Below are positions 1-4,649 of a DNA stretch of 9,285 nt, in pieces. Every line of letters starts with the position of its first letter. Position 1 is the stretch's first letter. The stretch comes from Pseudomonadaceae bacterium (GTDB lineage: Bacteria > Pseudomonadota > Alphaproteobacteria > UBA2136 > UBA6156). The stretch covers positions 1 through 9,285 of the forward strand of contig CANHVX010000033.1 of the NCBI GenBank assembly GCA_947464215.1, in the 5' to 3' direction. A program made the translations under genes and the position numbers. The notes beneath the pieces were generated by a model. The model did no database searches and was not told the DNA's origin. It saw only the letters and a list, made by a program, of their open reading frames with translations.

Positions 1-2
1 AT

Positions 3-13
3 GGGTTGCTATG
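3..13. repeat. Left copy of 11-bp direct repeat flanking brnTA
   Basis: The 11-mer GGGTTGCTATG lies just past the brnA stop codon and recurs exactly at 664-674, upstream of brnT. With the following bases the match is 13 of 14. The two copies bracket the whole toxin-antitoxin module. The left copy touches the window edge, so its full extent cannot be seen. Confidence 0.5.
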
Positions 14-19
14 GCCTTC

Positions 20-352
20 CTAGCCTGCCTTGCTCTTTTTTGTTGCGGCCACATAGCTGGAAAGCACTGCGCTGATACGCGTCTGATAGCCTTTGCCCGT
101 CGCTTTGAAATGGCCCAGCACTTTGCGGGGAAGCCTTAGGGTTATTTGCTCGGTTCCCTCGGGCTCGACAATCTCGGCCTTATCCCAGAAATCGGCGGGG
201 AGCATGTCTGCGTCGGGATCGGTGCTGGCGCGCCGTTTCACTTCGGCGTCGCTCATGGCCTTTACCGCCTTGCTGAGTGGCGCGGCAGGAGGCAGCTCTT
301 CGACGCTGGCATACCGCGCCTGTTTAGCGTTTTTGGTATTTTTCGCGTTCAT
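20..352 (-). CDS. brnA: BrnA family antitoxin
   Basis: This 110-residue protein is the antitoxin of a BrnT/BrnA type II toxin-antitoxin pair. In the known family it binds and neutralises the BrnT ribonuclease and, through a ribbon-helix-helix DNA-binding region, represses its own operon. The family signature is clear at residues 69-104: an ITLRLP strand, then HFKATGKGYQTRI and AVLSSYV, which match the BrnA C-terminal domain. FWDKAE at 55-60 is the usual lead-in. The first 50 residues are Lys/Ala/Pro-rich, look disordered and are less conserved in the family. The start at 352 lies inside the end of brnT (29-bp overlap) and has an AAAGG ribosome-binding site 8 nt upstream, which supports translational coupling with the toxin. 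An internal Met33 is a less likely start. The stop is TAG at 20-22. Confidence 0.9.
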   Translation of the reverse strand: MNAKNTKNAKQARYASVEELPPAAPLSKAVKAMSDAEVKRRASTDPDADMLPADFWDKAEIVEPEGTEQITLRLPRKVLGHFKATGKGYQTRISAVLSSYVAATKKSKAG

Positions 353-590
353 GTTTGCTCGCCTTTCTTGCGGAGATTACACGGATGTCGCCATCGCGTT
401 CGGTGAAGACGACGCACAGCACCTCGCCATCGTAGGTGCCGAGTGCGATAAACCGCTGTTCACGGTAATCGCGTCGGTCGTCCTGGCGCTTCAGGATGGG
501 AGACCGGAAAATCTGCGCTGCTTGTTCAAACGAAATGCCGTGTTTGGCCTCGTTTGCAGCGTTTTTCTGTTTATCCCACTGAAACCCCAT
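324..590 (-). CDS. brnT: BrnT family ribonuclease toxin
   Basis: This 88-residue protein is a BrnT toxin, a small RelE-like ribonuclease that halts translation when its antitoxin is lost. The length is normal for the family. Visible hallmarks are F3-x-W5-D6 and N13-x-x-K16-H17-G18 near the N-terminus, SFEQAAQIF at 20-28, R43-E44-x-R46-F47 followed by ALG at 49-51, VVFTER at 60-65, and IRVISARKAS at 69-78. The TER and ISAR segments are where the family carries its conserved catalytic residues, and both are intact, so the toxin is probably active. The gene precedes its antitoxin, the usual order for brnT-brnA, and overlaps it by 29 bp. There is no ribosome-binding site close to the ATG. A promoter -10 box lies only a few bases upstream, so the mRNA may be leaderless. 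Confidence 0.92.
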   Translation of the reverse strand: MGFQWDKQKNAANEAKHGISFEQAAQIFRSPILKRQDDRRDYREQRFIALGTYDGEVLCVVFTERDGDIRVISARKASKHEREKYQKR

Positions 591-591
591 G

Positions 592-625
592 ACTTATGTA
601 TAGCTACAAAAGTAACTCCTGACAA
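592..625 (-). promoter_or_regulatory. brnTA promoter with inverted-repeat operator candidate
   Basis: Read on the minus strand, TTGTCA (620-625) is a 5/6 match to the -35 consensus. It is followed 17 nt later by TATACA (597-602), a 4/6 match to the -10 consensus that starts with TATA. An imperfect inverted repeat, ACTTTTGTA and TACATAAGT (8 of 9 bases pairing, 4-nt spacer), occupies 592-613 and covers the -10 box. This is where an autorepressor such as BrnA would be expected to bind. The -10 box ends 6 nt before the brnT ATG, so transcription should start at or very near the start codon. The assignment is from sequence pattern only. Confidence 0.55.
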
Positions 626-639
626 GGCGTTTTTGCCTT
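624..639 (-). terminator. Short hairpin between the secreted-protein gene and brnT
   Basis: AAGGC and GCCTT form a 5-bp stem around a 6-nt loop. It lies about 45 nt past the stop of the 636-residue secreted protein and overlaps the brnT -35 box. There is no T-tract after it on the minus strand, so a terminator role is weak. A T-rich run follows on the plus strand, where no gene needs terminating. Confidence 0.2.
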
Positions 640-647
640 ATTTTAGG

Positions 648-674
648 CCTGCGCCGGGATGACGGGTTGCTATG
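648..674. repeat. REP-like fragment with right copy of brnTA-flanking repeat
   Basis: On the minus strand this reads CATAGCAACCC, then GTCATCCCGGCGCAGGCC. The second part resembles the GTCATCCCGGC-type interspersed repeats common in proteobacterial intergenic DNA. Its end contains the 11-mer GGGTTGCTATG (664-674), shared with 3-13 on the far side of brnTA. It lies between the secreted-protein stop and the brnT promoter. Confidence 0.45.
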
Positions 675-684
675 ACCCACTCTT

Positions 685-2595
685 TTAGGGGCGGCAGATG
701 AACATGCGGCCGTTGACCACTTTGATGGTGCCGTATGCGCCCGTGTTGCAGGCGTTGCTGGGGTTGTTGGACAGCTGAATGACCGTGCTTGAGATGGTGC
801 CGGAGACTTCGAGCGGGGCGGTGGGCGTAACCATTGTATTGACCGTTGTCCAGCTGGCGATGCGCGCGCTGCCCACATCGTTCACCGTAAAGCGAGAGAC
901 GTTGCTGCGTTGCAAATCCATCAGGTAGTCGTCGATATATGTTCCAGGTGCGCCACCGTTGGGGTTTGTCCGAATCATGGTAAAGCGGTTACCGATACTG
1001 GCTGTGCGTGAAATGGTTGGGTTAAGATTTAATACTATTAAATTATTATTAAATGCCCCGTTGGCAGACCATGTTGGACCAGCGCTTATAAACTCATGGT
1101 TAAAATTGCTGCCAGCCGATAAAACCACTGAAGAAAACAAATAAGGGTTAGCGAATGCACCACTTTGTGCCGTAAACCTAAATCTGTAAGCGCTAATAAA
1201 ACTTAAGTCTCCATTATAAGTTTGAATATATCCACCCCCCGCTTGATCCCTATCCGCAACACCTACAAGAATGGAACGGTTAGATGTAGCTCCGTATGCA
1301 CGCACAAGAATACCCGTGCTAACGTCTGTGGACGCGCCTGCGCCCACGGAGAGGCCTGCGTCTGTTACTACTGTTACACTGGGAACGCTGGTTAACACAC
1401 CGGATGCATCACGATAGAACATGCTGCCTGTTTGGCCAGAGGCACCGGCGTAGATGCTGGTGGCGCTGATGGCGCCGGTGGTGGAGATGCGGTTGGCGAC
1501 GAGTTGGCCGTTGTAGAAGTAGCCGGTTGTTGTGCCTGCTGTGGTGAAGGAAATGCTGCCGTCGGCGCGGGCGCGGACATCGGTGGTGCCGGAGGTTATG
1601 CGGTCGGACGTGACGGTGGTGCCGCTGGCATCGACCAAAGATGCCCAGCCGCCGGTGCCGTAGCAGACTTGGAAATCGGTGCCGGAATAACGGATGGCGC
1701 CGGTGCGGTTGGTGTCGCAGGCTTCGTTGCCGTTGGAGAGGCGGAGGGTGCCGCTTATGTGGAGGGTGGTGGAGGGATTTGAAATTTGAATACCGAGTCG
1801 GCGCGCGCCATCAAGACGCATACCCTCAGTGCCCGCAGTTGTAAAAATAATTGGGAACGCCCCCGTGAATGGCGCGGCTATGGTGAGCGCATTGGGGTCT
1901 GTTGGGGCATTTACCCCATTCAAATTTATAATTGCATATGTACTTGATGTATTATATAAACCTAAACGCGACCTTGCACTTGTTCCTGTACTATTGTTCC
2001 ATACGCCCAATACAGTGGTTCCGTCTAAAGTTGTAGATACATCAAGTGGATTGCTTCCATTGAATGCCCTTAAGGAAATATTGACATTTTGGGATCTGAC
2101 TTGCAAATCACCGCCAAAATAACCTGTGGTGCCGAAGCTTACGGCGCCGGTGGTGGAGATGGTGGGCAGAACGAGCTGGCCCGTGGTGCCAAAGTAGGCC
2201 GTGCCGCTGGTGCCGCCGGTGGTGAAGCTGATGGTGCCGCCGTTGCCGGCGACGATGTTGGCGCTGGTGCTGATGATGCGGTCTGTTGTCAGGCCGGAAA
2301 TGTTGGAGGCGCTGATGTTGGTGAGCAGCGAGCCATCGCCGATGAAGCGGTTGGCACTGGCGTTGCCAGTGATGGAAATATCGCCCGCCGTGGTGAGACT
2401 AGGCGCGTAGCTGGCGCAGCCGAGATCTCCCGCCGCACCAAACGCCGAACACAGCCGGTTGGCGTTGGTGCCCACCGTGTTGGACACGTTGGCCAGCGAG
2501 AACCAATCTTGCGCCTGCGCCACCGAGGCCGCCATGGCAAACACGCACCCCACACTTACGGAGACGCACAACAGGAAACGGTTCGCCTTTTTCAT
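685..2595 (-). CDS. Secreted repetitive tail-fibre-like protein of unknown function
   Basis: I do not recognise a named family for this 636-residue protein. Residues 1-28 form a clear signal peptide (MKKANRFLL, a hydrophobic core, then VAQA before QDW), so it is exported. The mature part is rich in Gly, Ser, Thr and Asn with short alternating strands, as in beta-structured fibres and adhesins. FIGDGSLLTNI (84-94) resembles a motif seen in tail-fibre-like proteins. A module at 105-153 (DRI...ISFTT...GQLV...ISTTGA) recurs at 331-377. A Cys-pair motif at 275-320 (C293, C311) recurs at the C-terminus, 591-636 (C615, C634). Residues about 162-273 and 435-525 are encoded by AT-rich DNA, unlike the GC-rich modules around them. 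The start fits the signal peptide, but the only Shine-Dalgarno-like bases (AAGG) sit too close to the ATG. A surface adhesin, fibre or pilus-tip role is inference. Confidence 0.8.
   Translation of the reverse strand: MKKANRFLLCVSVSVGCVFAMAASVAQAQDWFSLANVSNTVGTNANRLCSAFGAAGDLGCASYAPSLTTAGDISITGNASANRFIGDGSLLTNISASNISGLTTDRIISTSANIVAGNGGTISFTTGGTSGTAYFGTTGQLVLPTISTTGAVSFGTTGYFGGDLQVRSQNVNISLRAFNGSNPLDVSTTLDGTTVLGVWNNSTGTSARSRLGLYNTSSTYAIINLNGVNAPTDPNALTIAAPFTGAFPIIFTTAGTEGMRLDGARRLGIQISNPSTTLHISGTLRLSNGNEACDTNRTGAIRYSGTDFQVCYGTGGWASLVDASGTTVTSDRITSGTTDVRARADGSISFTTAGTTTGYFYNGQLVANRISTTGAISATSIYAGASGQTGSMFYRDASGVLTSVPSVTVVTDAGLSVGAGASTDVSTGILVRAYGATSNRSILVGVADRDQAGGGYIQTYNGDLSFISAYRFRFTAQSGAFANPYLFSSVVLSAGSNFNHEFISAGPTWSANGAFNNNLIVLNLNPTISRTASIGNRFTMIRTNPNGGAPGTYIDDYLMDLQRSNVSRFTVNDVGSARIASWTTVNTMVTPTAPLEVSGTISSTVIQLSNNPSNACNTGAYGTIKVVNGRMFICRP
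1471..1489. repeat. 19-bp perfect direct repeat, copy 1 (within the secreted-protein gene)
   Basis: GGCGCCGGTGGTGGAGATG is identical to 2143-2161. Both copies encode the ISTTGA segment at the end of the repeated protein module. The copies are 672 bp apart, an exact multiple of three, so recombination between them would keep the reading frame. Confidence 0.8.
2143..2161. repeat. 19-bp perfect direct repeat, copy 2 (within the secreted-protein gene)
   Basis: Second copy of the 19-mer at 1471-1489. It marks a junction: GC-rich repeat-module DNA lies to its right and an AT-rich module begins within about 30-40 bp to its left. Confidence 0.8.
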
Positions 2596-2711
2596 ACCTT
2601 ACAGGCTAGCGAGGGCCTGCGGGGTTGTCATGCGGTTAGTGGGGGTTTCTGTGGTGGATTGGCACCATTTGGGGGAGTGATGTGATAAATTTGTTTTTTT
2701 GGGTGGGTTGT

Positions 2712-2764
2712 CGGATTTTCGGGTTAGCGGGTTATCGGGTTATCGGGTTGTCGGGTTATCGGGG
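2712..2764. repeat. 8-bp tandem repeat with G-quadruplex spacing
   Basis: Six consecutive 8-bp units fit CGGGTTAT (one is CGGATTTT; others vary at the last two positions), ending in CGGGG. Five GGG or GGGG runs from 2721 onward are separated by exactly 5 nt, matching the usual G3-N(1-7) quadruplex pattern on the plus strand. The array lies about 120 bp upstream of the secreted-protein start, between that gene and lipA. Confidence 0.85.
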
Positions 2765-2766
2765 AT

Positions 2767-2781
2767 GGGGGCTGCGTTGTT
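2767..2781. repeat. 15-bp direct repeat, copy 1
   Basis: GGGGGCTGCGTTGTT is identical to 2931-2945. The two copies, 164 bp apart, bracket the two REP-like elements of this gap. The bases after them (GGCGGTGGTT and GGTGGGTGGTT) are also alike, so the duplicated stretch may be somewhat longer. Confidence 0.7.
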
Positions 2782-2785
2782 AGGC

Positions 2786-2824
2786 GGTGGTTCGCTCAAG
2801 ATTGCCGCGCTTTGCTCGCAATGA
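2786..2824. repeat. REP-like interspersed element (type A)
   Basis: On the minus strand it starts GTCATTGCGAGCAAAGC and continues into CGGCAATCTTGAG and GAACCACC. The GTCATTGCGAG...GGCAATC pattern is a very common interspersed repeat style in proteobacterial genomes. A 22-nt part (2786-2807) matches 8813-8834, inside the GIY-YIG gene, at 20 of 22 positions. Confidence 0.6.
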
Positions 2825-2852
2825 CCCATCCGGGGGGGTGGGGCTGCGGGGA

Positions 2853-2918
2853 CCCGATTGCTTTGTCGATTTTTTGCTTTTGGCTTCGTTTATCATTGAG
2901 CTCTCCTCGCAATGACGG
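2853..2918. repeat. 66-bp REP-like element (type B), copy 1
   Basis: On the minus strand the element opens with CCGTCATTGCGAGGAG and closes with CAAAGCAATCGGG. The element at 9175-9240 has the same 66-bp length, identical outer blocks and a diverged middle; I count about 50 of 66 matching bases with no gaps. The conserved ends and variable centre are typical of short palindromic interspersed repeats. It lies in the gap after lipA, and no reading frame here is credible. Confidence 0.7.
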
Positions 2919-2921
2919 TTT

Positions 2922-2935
2922 CCCCCCTCTGGGGG
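2922..2935 (-). terminator. GC hairpin downstream of lipA (possible terminator)
   Basis: CCCCC-AGA-GGGGG forms a 5-bp all-GC stem about 20 nt past the lipA stop codon, where the PDH operon could end. There is no T-tract after it on the minus strand, so it is not a canonical intrinsic terminator. The right arm is also part of the 15-bp direct repeat. Confidence 0.3.
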
Positions 2936-2945
2936 CTGCGTTGTT
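2931..2945. repeat. 15-bp direct repeat, copy 2
   Basis: GGGGGCTGCGTTGTT, identical to 2767-2781, lies 10 bp past the lipA stop codon. With the first copy it encloses both REP-like elements of the gap. Confidence 0.7.
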
Positions 2946-2955
2946 TGGTGGGTGG

Positions 2956-4125
2956 TTAGACGGTGCCGGCGCGGCGTTTTTCGACCAGTTCGGCGTAGTA
3001 TCTATCGGCGTGGAAGGAGCTGCGCACAAGTGGGCCGCTGGCGACCATAAGGAAGCCCTTCAGTTTGGCCTGCTCTTCGTAGTAGGCGAAGGTTGCGGGC
3101 GTGACGTATTCCATAATGGGGAAATGCTGCGGGCTGGGGCGGAGATATTGGCCGATGGTGAGGAAATCTACCCCGGCGCTGCGGAGGTCGTCCATCACCT
3201 GCAAAACTTCGTCTTTGTCTTCGCCCAAGCCGACCATGAGGCCGCTTTTGGTGAACATCGGCCAGCCCATGGCGGCGGCTTGCGCCTTGACGTTTTCCAA
3301 AAGGCGCAGGCTGCCGAAATAGCGCGCGCCGGGGCGCACGGTGCGGTAGAGGCGCGGCACGGTTTCTAGGTTGTGGTTGAACACGTGCGGTTTGGCGGCG
3401 GTGACCTGGGGGATGGCGCTCTCGTGGCGGCGGAAGTCGGGCGTGAGGATTTCGATGGTGGTTTCGGGTGCGCGCTCGCGGATGGCGGCGATGCAGGCGG
3501 CCCAGTGGCCGGCGCCGCCATCGGGTAAATCATCTCTATCGACACTGGTGATGACCATGTGCTTGAGGCCGAGTTCGGCGGCCATTTGGGCGAGGCTTTG
3601 CGGCTCGTGCGGGTTGACCTCGTTCGGTTTGCCCGTTTTGATGTTGCAAAACGCGCAGCCGCGCGTGCAGGTGTCGCCCAGAATCATCACGGTAAGGTGG
3701 CCGCTGGCCCAGCAGTCGCCGATGTTCGGGCAGGCGGCTTCTTCGCACACGGTGTGCAGTTTTTTGCTGCGGACGTTTTCCACCAATTCAAAATACTTGG
3801 GGCTGGTGGGCGCTTTGACGCGCAGCCACTCGGGCTTGCCGGACATGTGGGCGATGCCGCCTTCGGGCTTTTCCAGACGACCCACGCCGCTGATGCGTTT
3901 TTCGCTCAGGCGGGCGCGGACGCTGGCGCGGTAATCAGCCCCCTCCTCGTTCGGCGGGGGGGCGCTATCCCCTTTGGTGCGGGTGTAGGCGGCGAAGGCG
4001 GCTTTGGGGGCATCGGGGACGTTCGCGTAGCCCAGTTCGGCCACGCCCTCGGTGGGGATGCCCGCGGCGGCGAGTTCCTCGCGGACGCTGGCGCGGTCTT
4101 CGCTGTGGGTGATTTGGATTTTCAT
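2956..4125 (-). CDS. lipA: Lipoyl synthase with N-terminal extension
   Basis: LipA is a radical-SAM enzyme that inserts two sulfur atoms into protein-bound octanoyl groups, making the lipoyl cofactor of PDH and related complexes. All cluster ligands are present: the auxiliary 4Fe-4S motif C127-x4-C132-x5-C138, the radical-SAM motif C153-x3-C157-x2-C160, and the C-terminal RSS (368-370) followed by FHAD. NIKTGKP, TSVDRDDLPDGG and VGLGE are further family segments. At 389 residues it is longer than the usual roughly 320. The family-like part starts near residue 94 (MSGKPEWLRVKAPTSP). The upstream start at 4125 overlaps the preceding stop as ATGA, which favours a translated extension, although an internal start at Met94 (3846) is possible. 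The extension contains a short duplicated segment, RASVR. As the last gene of the PDH string, lipA supplies the cofactor for E2. The following gene is separated by repeat-rich DNA. Confidence 0.96.
   Translation of the reverse strand: MKIQITHSEDRASVREELAAAGIPTEGVAELGYANVPDAPKAAFAAYTRTKGDSAPPPNEEGADYRASVRARLSEKRISGVGRLEKPEGGIAHMSGKPEWLRVKAPTSPKYFELVENVRSKKLHTVCEEAACPNIGDCWASGHLTVMILGDTCTRGCAFCNIKTGKPNEVNPHEPQSLAQMAAELGLKHMVITSVDRDDLPDGGAGHWAACIAAIRERAPETTIEILTPDFRRHESAIPQVTAAKPHVFNHNLETVPRLYRTVRPGARYFGSLRLLENVKAQAAAMGWPMFTKSGLMVGLGEDKDEVLQVMDDLRSAGVDFLTIGQYLRPSPQHFPIMEYVTPATFAYYEEQAKLKGFLMVASGPLVRSSFHADRYYAELVEKRRAGTV
3915..3932. repeat. 18-bp direct repeat within the lipA extension, copy 1
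   Basis: Minus-strand ACCGCGCCAGCGTCCGCG is identical to 4080-4097, exactly 165 bp (55 codons) away, so both encode RASVR in frame. A GC inverted repeat lies next to it (3939-3943 CCCCC with the G-run from 3956). Together they mark the N-terminal extension as a rearranged stretch. Confidence 0.75.
4080..4097. repeat. 18-bp direct repeat within the lipA extension, copy 2
   Basis: Second copy of the 18-mer at 3915-3932. It encodes RASVR at residues 11-15 near the LipA N-terminus. Confidence 0.75.
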
Positions 4126-4631
4126 GGGGCAGCATTCTGTGTTGGCGGTAGCGGAGGCAGGCCTGCTTTGGCTCGTTCTAACATTTCTTTCGCCCGATTT
4201 ACCCTTTCATCCATTATTTCCTTTTGGGCTTGGATATCGGGCGGGAGCAACGCAGGGCCCTTAATCCAAGCGGTGCCACCTACCAAAAAACCTACAACAA
4301 TTGGAGATGTTATGTAGCTTAACGCAAACAATTTGCCATAAAAACGCTGGCTGGGCTTAAGATGATTGGCACTGCGCCAAAGCCCAACACCGATAACGAA
4401 CGAAGCCACAAAAATTGCAAACGCCAATATCCAGTGATGAATACCAGGCTGCGGAACGGGTATTGAAAACGCGAAGAAAATTCCACTTTCCAACGGCAGC
4501 GCGAGAGACAAAAAAATCCATCTATACGATATTTTGCCTTGCCACACATGGCTTAAAAACACGCGAGGTGATTTCGGTATGACTTCGTTTTTCTTTTTTT
4601 CAAAGTCGAAGAAATGGAAATGATTAAACAT
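4122..4631 (-). CDS. Three-helix membrane protein, paralogue-like to 7345-7770
   Basis: I do not recognise a named family. The 169-residue protein has a charged N-terminus, W30-Q-G-K just before a first membrane helix (about 36-58), a second helix (about 64-84) ending in LWRSAN (84-89), and a third (about 100-122). A charged helix with coiled-coil character (132-156) and a Pro-rich tail follow. The W-(R/Q)-G-(E/K), helix, helix, WR-x-A, helix layout is the same as in the 141-residue protein between pdhB and pdhC. The gene begins 18 nt after lpd and its stop overlaps the lipA start (ATGA), so it is co-translated with the operon. Its base composition is lower in GC than the neighbours: 4261-4320 is 40% GC, whereas a pdhC stretch, 6301-6360, is 68%. 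There is no clear ribosome-binding site, so the exact start is uncertain. Confidence 0.8.
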   Translation of the reverse strand: MFNHFHFFDFEKKKNEVIPKSPRVFLSHVWQGKISYRWIFLSLALPLESGIFFAFSIPVPQPGIHHWILAFAIFVASFVIGVGLWRSANHLKPSQRFYGKLFALSYITSPIVVGFLVGGTAWIKGPALLPPDIQAQKEIMDERVNRAKEMLERAKAGLPPLPPTQNAAP

Positions 4632-4649
4632 TGGACATACGGCTTTTTG

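Noticed and set aside
93..662. Plus-strand frame of 189 codons opposite brnT and brnA
   Set aside because: Both minus-strand proteins match known families over their full length; the plus frame has no family features.
2089..2685. Plus-strand frame of 198 codons opposite the start of the secreted protein
   Set aside because: It is the low-complexity antisense of the repeat modules and signal-peptide region, with no recognisable domain.
2712..2764. Possible CRISPR array
   Set aside because: Units are only 8 bp with no unique spacers and no cas gene nearby; it is a simple tandem repeat.
2796..3029. Minus-strand 77-codon frame across the REP elements into the lipA end
   Set aside because: It is built from repeat DNA and an out-of-frame part of lipA, with no conserved content.
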